A program made the position numbers and the translations under genes. From assembly GCF_000167195.1 (NCBI RefSeq), contig NZ_AADV02000005.1, forward strand, positions 124,001 to 188,000: DNA of 64,000 nt, in the 5' to 3' direction. Below are positions 1 through 8,321 of the stretch, piece after piece. Position 1 is the stretch's first letter, and every line of letters starts with the position of its first letter. The notes below the pieces were generated by a model. It saw only the letters and a list, made by a program, of their open reading frames with translations. It was not told the origin of the DNA and made no database searches. The stretch is from Crocosphaera watsonii WH 8501 (lineage in GTDB: Bacteria > Cyanobacteriota > Cyanobacteriia > Cyanobacteriales > Microcystaceae).

Positions 1-2
1 AA

Positions 3-266
3 GTGACCTTACCTTCAGCTAATCCCGTGCAAGCTGGTAGTTGGGGAGATGCTGAACTAGATGTGTTTTTTGCCTCTCTACCCGAAAAAGAAGTGGTGGA
101 TATTGATATCTTCATGAGAACAGTGTATCGAACCAGTGTCTCTGATATGGTCAAACAAATTGATGCTAGTTTGGATTTAACCATTGATACTGATTTCAAC
201 TCCATGCCAGCGGAGGTTTTCCCCAGGAATGCTATGCCCTCTGGAGAATTTAATCGAACTCCTTAA
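3..266 (+). CDS. C-terminal part of an unknown protein (5' end outside window)
   Basis: An open frame runs in from the left edge and ends with TAA at 264-266. A GTG at position 3 could be a start, but no stop lies upstream in the visible bases, so this is most likely the last 87 residues of a longer gene. The peptide is acidic, has no clear domain, and ends in a Pro/Asn-rich tail. It lies 14 bp upstream of the FIST gene on the same strand, so the two may be co-transcribed. I do not recognise the family. Confidence 0.5.
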   Translation: MTLPSANPVQAGSWGDAELDVFFASLPEKEVVDIDIFMRTVYRTSVSDMVKQIDASLDLTIDTDFNSMPAEVFPRNAMPSGEFNRTP

Positions 267-280
267 TTGCTCAAAAACGA

Positions 281-1501
281 ATGTTCTGGACTAACGCCCT
301 CTCAACTCAACCTTCTTTAGAAACTGCTGTGACAGAAGTGAGTCAAACGATTCTTAGTCGTTTGTCGAGTCCTGCTGATGTGGGCATTTTCTGGATTTCA
401 TCGGCTTATGCCAGTGATTATTCACGATTAATTCCCTTAATCTTGGAAAAATTTCCCCTACCCATATTGATCGGTTGTGGTGGTGCCGGAATTATTGGGC
501 AAAATGAGAACAAAGAAAGCTCTGAGATAGAAAACAATCCGGCTTTGAGTTTAACAGTTGGTTGTTTACCCAATGTCAAGATCAACCCTTTTTTTCTCAA
601 CCCTGAGAGTTTACCAGATTTAGACAGTTCCCCCGAAATTTGGCAAGAATTAATGGGAGTTTCTCCCCAAGAACAACCCAATTTTATTTTATTGTCCGAC
701 CCCTTCTCCACTCCCATTAACGACTTACTGGCAGGTTTAGATTTTGCCTATCCTCAATCGGTTAAAGTCGGAGGATTAAGTAGTAGCAATTTGATGGGGG
801 TTCCAGGAACCGTATTTTATCATCAAGCAGATGATCCCCAAAGTGGGTTTTATCATCAGGGAACCGTAGGGCTGGCCTTGAGTGGTAATATTGCCATCGA
901 TACCATTGTCGCCCAAGGATGTCGTCCTATCGGTGAACCCTATCAAGTGGTTAAAGGACAACGAAATATTATTTTAGAATTGTCCCAAGACGGGGAAACG
1001 AAATCTCCCCTGGAATGGTTGCGACAGTTGATGGAAGGTTTAAACGACTCGGATCGTAGTCTGGCTCAACATTCCCTATTTGTAGGAGTGGTTAGAGATG
1101 AATTTAAACAAGAATTACAACCAGGAGATTTTTTAATCCGCAATTTCTTGGGGGTCGATCCACAGTTGGGCGCTATCTCTATCGGCGATCGCGTTCGACC
1201 CGGCCAAAGATTACAATTTCATCTACGGGATGCTCAAACCTCTGCCGATGACTTAGATACCCTACTCAAACAGTCTAACCCACCAACTCCCATTCAAGGT
1301 GCGTTGATGTTTTCTTGTCTGGGAAGGGGACAAACCTTATACCAAATACCAAATTTTGACTCTCAGTTATTAGCTAATTATTTTCCTGGGGTTCCCATAG
1401 GAGGATTTTTCTGCAATGGTGAAATTGGCCCCGTAGGAAAGGAAACTTTTCTACACGGTTATACTTCTGTAATCGCCCTACTACGACAATTAAGGATTTA
1501 A
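281..1501 (+). CDS. FIST domain sensory protein
   Basis: A 406-residue protein matching the FIST_N plus FIST_C layout. The N-terminal half (about 35-230) has the alternating hydrophobic strands and Gly-rich turns of FIST_N (LIGCGGAGIIG near 60; KVGGLSSSNLMG near 160). The C-terminal half (about 240-390) has the FIST_C signature ending in GGFFCNGEIGPVG. FIST domains are proposed small-ligand (possibly amino-acid) sensors found alone or joined to kinases and cyclases. No output domain is fused here. The stop TAA at 1499-1501 overlaps the ATG of the following GAF gene, so the two were probably translationally coupled, with FIST sensing feeding a second sensor. There is no signal peptide; it is probably cytoplasmic. 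Confidence 0.85.
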   Translation: MFWTNALSTQPSLETAVTEVSQTILSRLSSPADVGIFWISSAYASDYSRLIPLILEKFPLPILIGCGGAGIIGQNENKESSEIENNPALSLTVGCLPNVKINPFFLNPESLPDLDSSPEIWQELMGVSPQEQPNFILLSDPFSTPINDLLAGLDFAYPQSVKVGGLSSSNLMGVPGTVFYHQADDPQSGFYHQGTVGLALSGNIAIDTIVAQGCRPIGEPYQVVKGQRNIILELSQDGETKSPLEWLRQLMEGLNDSDRSLAQHSLFVGVVRDEFKQELQPGDFLIRNFLGVDPQLGAISIGDRVRPGQRLQFHLRDAQTSADDLDTLLKQSNPPTPIQGALMFSCLGRGQTLYQIPNFDSQLLANYFPGVPIGGFFCNGEIGPVGKETFLHGYTSVIALLRQLRI

Positions 1502-1997
1502 TGGAACCTCTTGATTCTACTTCTTTAGAAGTAGGTTTACGGACAATTATTAATCAATTGGGACATCTTTTAGACGTTGATTACTGCGTTTTTAGTCCAT
1601 TTAATTCTCATTATTCAATCAATAAAAGTATTTTTTATAATAAAAAAAAGAGAAAAATGATAATCAATTAGCTTTGTTAGAACAGACAATTGTTCCTATT
1701 CAGAAGATAGAAATAATTAACTGTATAAAAAAATATAGTTTTGCAGAAAAGCCCAGAGAAAAAGCATATCAACTGACGAAAATTGGAGCCTCTTTATTAA
1801 TTCCTCTCACCTTAGAAAATAATTTTATTGCTGTGGTTGGATTACACCGTAATTGTGATTTTTACCATTGGCAAAAACAAGAAATTGCTATTACCAAAAT
1901 GGTAGTAGAACAAATAAAATTAGCTATTTCCCAAGCCCAAGCCTACCAACAAGTAAGAGCATTAGCCCAGAGAGAAGCCTTAATTAGGGTTTGCTGA
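1501..1997 (+). pseudogene. GAF-domain sensor gene, frameshifted and capped by an IS insertion
   Basis: The ATG at 1501 overlaps the FIST stop. The first frame reads MEPLDSTSLEVGLRTIINQL and stops at about 1669. The GAF-like sequence continues in another frame (LALLEQTIVPIQK, then IGASLLIPLTLENN, then QKQEIAITKMVVEQIKLAI) to 1997. The switch falls in an A-rich run at about 1642-1656, so a one-base slip is likely. The last codons come from an IS: the target site AATT lies inside the gene, and joining the flanks restores LIKNH and a stop three codons later. A hairpin terminator follows the original end. The protein would be a stand-alone GAF sensor or an already shortened histidine kinase; no kinase domain is present. 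Confidence 0.7.
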
Positions 1998-3678
1998 ATA
2001 AAAGCAAAACCCTATTCTTTAAAAGGTTACACCCATATTCGCGATCGCAAAAAAGATCAGCTTTGTCGGCTACAAACCGCTATAATTGGTAGAAACACCT
2101 CCCAGTTGTTGGTCAAGAACAAATGTATCGAAAAGAGGAGCAACCTTTACCGCCCCCAGAAAAATTTGAATTACCTTTCGAGGGCAAATTGTCCCCCAAT
2201 AATCGTTGGGTAATCATGGCAGAGTTGATACCTTGGGATGATTTTGAGGAAGAATATGCTAAACTTTTTTCAGCAGAAAAAGGTGCGCCAGCCAAACTAT
2301 TTAGAATGGCATTAGGGACATTAATTATTAAGGAAAAATTAGGAACAAGTGATAGAGAAACTATAGAACAGATTAGAGAAAATCCTTATCTACAATACTT
2401 TATAGGTTTAAATTGTTATCAACAAGAGCCACCACTGGAATCTTCAATGCTAGTTCATTTTAGGAAAAGAATTGATGGAGAATTGATAAACAAAATCAAT
2501 AAAAAAATAGTAAAAAGAGAAATAGACAAGAGTGATAAAGAAGTAAAAAAAAAGGATTGTCTCCAAGAAAAAGGAGAAAAAATAAAAAATAAAGGTAAAC
2601 TAATTTTAGATGCGACTTGTGCGCCAGCAGACATCAAATACCCAACGGATTTAGGCATATTAAATCAAGCCAGAATTGAGACAGAAAGAATAATAGATAA
2701 TCTTTATAAACCATTAAGAGTAAAATTGAGAAAAAAGCCGAGAACTTCTAGAATAATTGCTAGAAAGGAATACTTAAAAGTAGCTAAAAAACGAAAAGTA
2801 TCTTATCAAGAAAGAAGAAAAGCTATCGGGAAACAGTTAAAATACCTTAAGAAAAATTTAGGAAATATAGAAGACTTAATTCAAGCTGGGGCTTCCCTGG
2901 AAAATCTGAGTAAAAGACAGAAAAATTGTCTAGAGACTATCAAAAAAGTTTATGAACAACAACAGCCAATGTGGGAGAATAAGACCCAGAGTGTTCCTCA
3001 AAGAATTGTAAGTTTAACTCAACGGCATATTCGTCCAATAGTGAGGGGAAAAGCAGGAAAACCAATAGAGTTTGGAGCTAAACTCTCAGTAAGCTGTGTA
3101 GATAACTATGTGTTTCTATACAAAATAAGTTGGGAAAACTTCAATGAATCTTGTCATTTAAAAGAACAAGTAGAACAGTATAAAGAAACGTTTGGCTATT
3201 ATCCCGAATCCGTCCATGTAGATAAAATTTATCGAACTACGGAAAACAGAAATTGGTGTACGGAAAGAGCGATAAGAATCAGTGGTCCGAAGTTAGGAAG
3301 ACCTCCGAAAACTGTCAGTAAAGAAGACACGAAACAAGCCCACTCCGATGAATGCTTCCGTAATGCTATTGAGGGAAAGTTTGGACAAGCTAAACGAAGA
3401 TTTAGCCTAAATCTCGTGATGAAAAAACTCCCTGAAACCTCCATTACATCTATTGCTATTACATTTTTAGTTGTCAATCTTTCTAAACTTCTGAGGCAGT
3501 TTTTGTCGCTTTTTTTGTCCTTATTTACTAACAATAGAACAGGGGAACTCATCAAACCGCCTTTCATTAATTTTGATTATACTTTAAACAATTTTTATGT
3601 ACTAAAACTTATTGATTTGTCAGAAAATTCTTGGTCAAAAGTGGCATAAATTTTGGAGAAACTTTTTCAGCAAACCCT
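1986..3678 (+). mobile_element. IS5/IS1182-like insertion sequence, copy 1 (intact ORF)
   Basis: A 1693-bp element with imperfect terminal inverted repeats starting AGGGTTTGCTGAA at both ends. It is flanked by 4-bp direct repeats AATT (1982-1985 and 3679-3682). The same element recurs at 18180-19871 (minus), 47569-49261 and 52360-54052. The left 135 bp before the transposase contain a HIP1 site. It is inserted a few codons before the end of the GAF gene. Confidence 0.9.
2123..3649 (+). CDS. IS5/IS1182-like DDE transposase (diverged copy)
   Basis: A 508-residue transposase. The N-terminal region (about 20-130) resembles the DUF772/InsH N-terminal domain, including ENPYLQYFIGL and SSMLVHFRKRI. 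Likely catalytic residues are the Asp in LILDATCAP, the Asp in VHVDKIYRT and the Glu in AIEGKFGQAKRRF. Compared with the other full copy (47706-49232), this one differs where that copy is conserved: FLDKISW is FLYKISW, RTRENRNWCKERG is RTTENRNWCTERA, and NVSEEEKKQ is TVSKEDTKQ. It is therefore open but may be weakened. The family call rests on domain and motif recall, not a search. Confidence 0.85.
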   Translation: MYRKEEQPLPPPEKFELPFEGKLSPNNRWVIMAELIPWDDFEEEYAKLFSAEKGAPAKLFRMALGTLIIKEKLGTSDRETIEQIRENPYLQYFIGLNCYQQEPPLESSMLVHFRKRIDGELINKINKKIVKREIDKSDKEVKKKDCLQEKGEKIKNKGKLILDATCAPADIKYPTDLGILNQARIETERIIDNLYKPLRVKLRKKPRTSRIIARKEYLKVAKKRKVSYQERRKAIGKQLKYLKKNLGNIEDLIQAGASLENLSKRQKNCLETIKKVYEQQQPMWENKTQSVPQRIVSLTQRHIRPIVRGKAGKPIEFGAKLSVSCVDNYVFLYKISWENFNESCHLKEQVEQYKETFGYYPESVHVDKIYRTTENRNWCTERAIRISGPKLGRPPKTVSKEDTKQAHSDECFRNAIEGKFGQAKRRFSLNLVMKKLPETSITSIAITFLVVNLSKLLRQFLSLFLSLFTNNRTGELIKPPFINFDYTLNNFYVLKLIDLSENSWSKVA

Positions 3679-3694
3679 AATTAAAAATCATTAA

Positions 3695-3726
3695 AAAATC
3701 CCCAGATATTTAGGTTTGGGGATTTT
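3695..3726 (+). terminator. Hairpin terminator after the GAF gene
   Basis: The arms AAAATCCCC (3695-3703) and GGGGATTTT (3718-3726) pair across a 14-nt loop and end in a T-run. It sits just beyond the pre-insertion stop of the GAF gene, which supports that stop as the original gene end. Confidence 0.75.
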
Positions 3727-3777
3727 GTTATAATCTTCTAAAGATTTTAGATTTGTTACGCAACCAACAAAAATACC

Positions 3778-4515
3778 ATGAAACCTATAATTCGTTGGAG
3801 TTTAACATTAGGTATCCTCATTAATCCTGTTAGTAACCTCGGTTTAATACAACCAACCCCAGTGGTTGCTCTACCACAATCGGCAATTGTGGATTTTTTG
3901 GCAGGATTTCCTGTTTATAGTTTAATTAATCAACAAGGCTCTCCTGTTGGTCGTCAATTAGATGATGGTAGCGTCGTCACTCCAGTGTTTATGAGTCGCA
4001 GGGAAGCTGAAGCTTTTGCCACAGAGCTACGACGAATAGATCCTGAAACGGCTAATTCTTATCGCATTCAAATGTTTCCCTTGGGTCGTATTTATGAGGT
4101 TGCGCGCCAAAATTCCAGCAACTCAAACCGCCTTTTTCTAGATTATATTCCCAATACAAAAGAATTAGAAATTGCTCGCCAATTTGTCACGGAAAATGGT
4201 CAAAAATATCCAGGGGATGTCCCCTTATACATGGCGAAAATTGCATCGGATCAATCTTATCTGACTATTAAACAAGATGATCAAGACATTGTTCCTGTCT
4301 TCTTTGAAAAAGCTACCATTGACCAATGGATAAATACGGTTAGTCAAGCCCAACCTGAACTTGCTCAGGGTATCACTATTAGTGTTATTTCTCTGAGTAG
4401 TTTGATTGCTAATCTGGAGAAACACGATAATCCTTTACTCAGAAGTTTGCGGTTTTGGCCCTCTGAAGAGATGATGAAAATTATTCGTTCCAATCCTCAA
4501 AATCAACCCCAATAA
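3778..4515 (+). CDS. Tic22-like periplasmic/lumenal protein
   Basis: A 245-residue protein with an N-terminal hydrophobic signal (RWSLTLGILINPVSNLGLI) and a possible cleavage around VVALPQ. The body has the Tic22 pattern: FPVYSLINQQGSPV, then VTPVFMSRREAEAF, then FPLGRIYEVA, repeated more loosely in the second half (VPLYMAKIAS, IVPVFFEKATIDQWI). Cyanobacterial Tic22 proteins are soluble in the periplasm or thylakoid lumen and help outer-membrane protein biogenesis; that function is family knowledge. It ends one base before a possible TTG and 7 bp before the ATG of prmC, so both are probably in one transcript. Confidence 0.75.
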   Translation: MKPIIRWSLTLGILINPVSNLGLIQPTPVVALPQSAIVDFLAGFPVYSLINQQGSPVGRQLDDGSVVTPVFMSRREAEAFATELRRIDPETANSYRIQMFPLGRIYEVARQNSSNSNRLFLDYIPNTKELEIARQFVTENGQKYPGDVPLYMAKIASDQSYLTIKQDDQDIVPVFFEKATIDQWINTVSQAQPELAQGITISVISLSSLIANLEKHDNPLLRSLRFWPSEEMMKIIRSNPQNQPQ

Positions 4516-4522
4516 ATTGAAG

Positions 4523-5428
4523 ATGGCCTCTGTATTTTCTATCTCCGGACAAACATTAGATCAATGGTATCGTTGGGCCAAACAAGAGGCGATCGCCGCT
4601 GAGATCCCTGCCTCAGAGGTAGACTGGTTGCTTCAAACCGTAACTCCCTTAGATAGTTTATCCTTGCGCTTGGGGTTATTTAAAGAGCGATCGCAAATTC
4701 CCCTACAATACCCCTTATCAAAATTAACCGAATTATGGCAACGTCGGGTTAAACAGAGAGTCCCTCTACAATATTTAGTGGGTATCACTCCCTGGCGACG
4801 TTTTTCCTTAAAAGTGTCCCCTGATGTCTTAATTCCTCGTCCTGAAACGGAATTAATCATTGATTTTGCAGTTGAGGCAGCGAAACAGAGTCCTAACCCC
4901 GATCTAATGTTTGGCCATTGGCTGGATCTCGGTACGGGAAGTGGTGCCATCGCCCTTGGCCTAGGGGATAGTTTTCCCCAAGCAACTATTCATGCTGTAG
5001 ATACTAGCAGTAAAGCCTTAACCATTGCCCAAGAAAATGCTATTCAGGCAGGTTTTTCTCATAGAATCAACTTTTATCAAGGATCGTGGTGGACTCCTTT
5101 AGAACAGTTAAAAGGACAAGTCAGTGCAATGGTGTCTAACCCTCCCTATATCCCCACATCCTTATTGTCCGAGTTACAACCAGAAGTGCAAGAACATGAA
5201 CCCATACTTGCTTTAGACGGAGGAAATGACGGTTTAGAGGCGATTCGTTATCTAATTGATACTTCTCCTGATTATTTGGTTTCAGGAGGCATTTTTTTAG
5301 TGGAAATGATGGCGGGACAAGGAGAAACAGTTAGACAACTATTAGAAACATCTGGTCATTATCAATCTATTCAAACTCTACCAGATTTAGCAGGAATCAG
5401 TCGCTTTGCCTTGGCTTATCGTTCTTAA
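4523..5428 (+). CDS. prmC: Peptide chain release factor N5-glutamine methyltransferase
   Basis: PrmC/HemK methylates the Gln of the GGQ motif in release factors RF1 and RF2 using S-adenosylmethionine. The sequence shows the N-terminal helical domain (about 1-85, with the PLQYLVG motif), the SAM motif LDLGTGSGAIALGLG near residue 140, and the catalytic SNPPYIP motif near 210 followed by the family PEVxxxEPxxAL segment. The length of 301 is normal. I chose ATG at 4523 rather than the in-frame TTG at 4517. It directly follows the Tic22-like gene. Confidence 0.93.
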   Translation: MASVFSISGQTLDQWYRWAKQEAIAAEIPASEVDWLLQTVTPLDSLSLRLGLFKERSQIPLQYPLSKLTELWQRRVKQRVPLQYLVGITPWRRFSLKVSPDVLIPRPETELIIDFAVEAAKQSPNPDLMFGHWLDLGTGSGAIALGLGDSFPQATIHAVDTSSKALTIAQENAIQAGFSHRINFYQGSWWTPLEQLKGQVSAMVSNPPYIPTSLLSELQPEVQEHEPILALDGGNDGLEAIRYLIDTSPDYLVSGGIFLVEMMAGQGETVRQLLETSGHYQSIQTLPDLAGISRFALAYRS

Positions 5429-5739
5429 TATATAGACTTACTTCTATTAATAATCAATATTACATATTATATAATCTATGCTTATAAGCTTAATTAAATT
5501 TTCTTTATCATTTATAAGCTTAATCATAAATTTTTTTACCTCAAGATGTTAAACTAATTTATTAAGTTAACTAATTCAGTTACAACCCATTTGCCCATGA
5601 TGATGCTCCAGTCTCATCATTAATTAAGTATTATTTGCATGACTTTAGGGTGCGTTTTGAACGCACCTTTTTATTTTTATTCTCTAGTTATTTTTCAAAA
5701 AACGTTTATGATAGGATTAGTTGACAATAAATTAAACCT
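5429..5739. other. Intergenic region, AT-rich with a 13-bp direct repeat
   Basis: No gene is seen. TTATAAGCTTAAT occurs twice, at 5482-5494 and 5512-5524 (30-bp period). A terminator hairpin lies at about 5649-5670. The rest is AT-rich and probably holds the hicB promoter. Confidence 0.6.
5650..5668 (+). terminator. Rho-independent terminator downstream of prmC
   Basis: An 8-bp stem GGTGCGTT/AACGCACC with a 3-nt loop is followed by a T-rich tail. It is 220 bp beyond prmC with no gene between, so it probably ends the Tic22-prmC transcript. Confidence 0.8.
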
Positions 5740-5979
5740 ATGGGTAATACAAGCAAGCAAATTTATAATTATACTGTTCTTTTAGAACAAGAAGCAGAGG
5801 GGGGTTATCACGCTTTTTGTCCCACTTTGAAAGGGTGTCATTCCCAAGGAGATACCTTTGAAGAAGCTATTGAGAATATGACAGAAGCTATTGAATTGTA
5901 TCTAGAAAGTTTAAGAGAAGATAATCAACCTATTCCTCAAGATAATTTAATTGTTAAACCGTTAAGTATTTTAGCATGA
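5740..5979 (+). CDS. hicB: HicB-family antitoxin
   Basis: A 79-residue protein with the compact HicB fold signature: YTVLLEQEAEGGYHAFCPTL, then GCHSQGDTFEEAIENMTEAI and a C-terminal helix. HicB proteins neutralise the HicA mRNA interferase. This one lacks the longer C-terminal DNA-binding extension seen in some HicBs. The TGA stop (5977-5979) overlaps an ATG at 5976 that begins a nine-codon hicA remnant, so the pair was hicB-hicA in an ATGA-coupled order and the toxin is gone. Orphan HicB-like genes are common in cyanobacteria and may persist neutrally. Confidence 0.8.
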   Translation: MGNTSKQIYNYTVLLEQEAEGGYHAFCPTLKGCHSQGDTFEEAIENMTEAIELYLESLREDNQPIPQDNLIVKPLSILA

Positions 5980-6005
5980 GTAATTTTCCTAGTGTTAAAG
6001 CGTGA
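5976..6005 (+). pseudogene. hicA toxin remnant (first 9 codons only)
   Basis: An ATG overlapping the hicB stop starts MSNFPSVKA followed by TGA (6003-6005). HicA proteins coupled to HicB commonly begin with a similar short strand (xxFPxVKAREV). I found no continuation of a HicA fold in any frame over the next 180 bp. This is a truncated toxin start; the assignment is inference from position and the short match. Confidence 0.6.
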
Positions 6006-6191
6006 CCATTTTTCCAGCGTTTGTAAATATTTTTTGATTGTCCAATGTAAATTACTTTGCTTTGAGATGTTCGAGTTATCTTTATCATTCATTTGGCATC
6101 CTCTCAAAACTCTTATTGGTTAGGATACCCAAAATTATCAGAAAGATTATCATATATAAGATAAAACTAGATAAGACAGATCACATAGTTA

Positions 6192-7937
6192 TTAATTTCC
6201 ATGACTTTCAACAGAATCATTAACAGAATTATGATTATGATTATTCTGGTTAAATAAATTAGTAACGGGATCTAAACGAAATCCTGGAGCGGTATAATTT
6301 TCGGGTAAATACTCTGCTGGGATGGTATTATGATGACCGTCACGAATGGCACTATAATGAGGGGATAATATCTCGATATCAGCTTCGTTACATTGGTCTT
6401 GAATATTTTGATGTAAGTGTGAATAAATATCATGCATTTTTGTAGATTCATTTGTATAAGCATTAATTTCATAACTCACATAAAAATCGTTTAAAGCTGT
6501 TTGTAAAACAAAAGGAGAAGGTCTGCTTAAGACATAATTAGTAGATTGAGCAGCCGCAATTAACACCTGATGAACTTTCCGCCAAGGAACATCATAACCA
6601 AGGGTAATAGTTGTATGTAAAATCAACGGACTTTTTAAGTCTCTTTTTAAAGAACTATAGTTAATAACATTACTATTCATAATTACAGAGTTAGGAATAG
6701 TAATTACAACATTTTTAACTGTTCTAATTCTTGTGACTAAAAGATTTTTTTCTAGGACATCCCCCACAGAGTCACCAATCTTTACTCTATCTCCCAGTTG
6801 AAAAGCACGGGTGTAAATCAACACTAAACCCGATACTGTATTAGAAACAACTCCCGTCGAACCTAATGTAAATAAAAGAGCGGCAAAAGCAGAAACCCCT
6901 TTAAATGCAGGAGAATCAAAACCTGGTAAATAAGGAAAAGTAAATACAGCAGCTAACATAATGGTTAACCAACTAAGTAGTTGATAAGTTGGTTGCGCCC
7001 ATTCAGAATAAAAACCAGTAAAGTGTAGATTTCCTGTTTCTATTTCGTTAAAAATAAATTTTAAAAATCGTAAAGTATAATAGGTTAAATAGATAATAAC
7101 ACCCACTACAAAAATATTAGGCAAATAACCAACTAAACCACTTAAAACTGTGGTAACAGCCTTGATTAAATAATCAAAAAGAACGTTAGATATTTTTCTT
7201 GTTTGTGGGAAAAACCCTAAAATAAACGGAACAAAACTATAAAGAATAAAAAGAGTAACAATAATGCGAACTGTTTTAATCAGTGTCTTGAAAATTTGGG
7301 TTAATTTGTCTGCTGATAACAATTCTATGTTTTTGATTCTAATAGACGGAATCAAAGTTCCTTGCCATCTTTCTATGTGGGAATTAATGTAAGGAAAAAT
7401 AAAGTCAAATATTTTGAGAATTACTAATAATATTAATAAACTAATCCCGGTAGAAATTAACCCAATTACCCAATAAAAATGACCTCGTTCCCTGCGATAA
7501 GCTCTCAAAGCTTTTTTGAGACTCTTTAAATATTGTTCTGCTAAGTATTGACGAGAAGTTGTTTCTGCTACAGCATCGTCTGCGGTTACGGTGATTAAGG
7601 TTTTATTGTCAAATAAAATAATAATCACATTACCCCGATCATCAATATCAAATTTATCGTCGGTAATTTCTATATTACTATCATTAGCAATGGTGTTTAA
7701 TCTTCGGGTGATAATAGTCGCTCTTTCTTGTGCTGACAAAGAGCCATTTGACTCATAAACATTAAAAAGAGTAATATGGTCAAATACCACAGGAAACCCT
7801 GGACTATTATCTTCCGTTTCTAAGCTATAACTCTGTAGAAAACTGCCTTGAAATAAGACTAATAATAAGGCTAAGAGTCCTAAAATAAGTCTTTGATATA
7901 TTTTACTTGTATAAAAATTTAAGAAATAATCTTTCAT
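6192..7937 (-). CDS. Mechanosensitive ion channel, MscS family
   Basis: A 581-residue membrane protein. It has an N-terminal hydrophobic segment (LILGLLALLLVLF), an extracytoplasmic region of about 110 residues, then several transmembrane segments between about 155 and 365. The MscS pore-lining and beta domain follow: SNTVSGLVLIYTRAFQLGDRV, with the following beta-domain residues KIGDSVGDVLE and VVITIPNSVIMNSNVINYS. MscS channels release solutes on hypo-osmotic shock. The C-terminal tail ends His/Asn-rich. It is a single gene with no operon partner. Confidence 0.88.
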   Translation of the reverse strand: MKDYFLNFYTSKIYQRLILGLLALLLVLFQGSFLQSYSLETEDNSPGFPVVFDHITLFNVYESNGSLSAQERATIITRRLNTIANDSNIEITDDKFDIDDRGNVIIILFDNKTLITVTADDAVAETTSRQYLAEQYLKSLKKALRAYRRERGHFYWVIGLISTGISLLILLVILKIFDFIFPYINSHIERWQGTLIPSIRIKNIELLSADKLTQIFKTLIKTVRIIVTLFILYSFVPFILGFFPQTRKISNVLFDYLIKAVTTVLSGLVGYLPNIFVVGVIIYLTYYTLRFLKFIFNEIETGNLHFTGFYSEWAQPTYQLLSWLTIMLAAVFTFPYLPGFDSPAFKGVSAFAALLFTLGSTGVVSNTVSGLVLIYTRAFQLGDRVKIGDSVGDVLEKNLLVTRIRTVKNVVITIPNSVIMNSNVINYSSLKRDLKSPLILHTTITLGYDVPWRKVHQVLIAAAQSTNYVLSRPSPFVLQTALNDFYVSYEINAYTNESTKMHDIYSHLHQNIQDQCNEADIEILSPHYSAIRDGHHNTIPAEYLPENYTAPGFRLDPVTNLFNQNNHNHNSVNDSVESHGN

Positions 7938-8321
7938 CCACGTATATTCCCTAGCTATAATTGAATCTATGGTTTGCCATCACTGACACCTATCGTAATT
8001 GTGCCTAACCTTTAGCAAATAGGACTTTTTGTTTAGATTTATTTCAGAACTTCAAGATAAATTCTTAAAAATTACTAAATTTATAGCAGTTCTCATATTT
8101 GTAAGGTACAGAGTTTGCCCCCCTTACTAAGGGGGGATGGGGGGATCAAAGTAAGCAAGTAAATAGAAAGTCTTTCAAACCCGCCGTTTAATCTGTTTTT
8201 AACATTTAGTAGCTTTATGAGAAATCTTAAAATATTGTGAAAATAATTATCAAACCCAGAAAAAACGTTTACAAAGGAGGGTGAATCTAAATTAATACAA
8301 AGAGGCTTTTGTTAAGTTTTT
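7938..8321. repeat. Intergenic region with two dispersed repeats
   Basis: Nothing coding is seen. TATAGCAGTTCTCATATTTG begins a 35-bp repeat at 8082-8116 that recurs inverted at 62143-62177 with three mismatches. It is followed directly by a C/G palindrome at 8118-8147 (CCCCCTTACTAAGGGGGG plus a further G-run and GATC). Near-identical palindromes lie at 14496-14526 and, inside the peptide synthetase gene, at 35829-35857. No cobalamin riboswitch was recognised upstream of cbiM. Confidence 0.7.

Noticed and set aside
2113-2295. 60-residue frame opposite the IS transposase start
   Set aside because: It is present in all four copies as a shadow of the conserved N-terminus.
8150-8321. Cobalamin or nickel riboswitch upstream of cbiM
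   Set aside because: No B12-box-like or NiCo-type conserved stems were found; only dispersed repeats.
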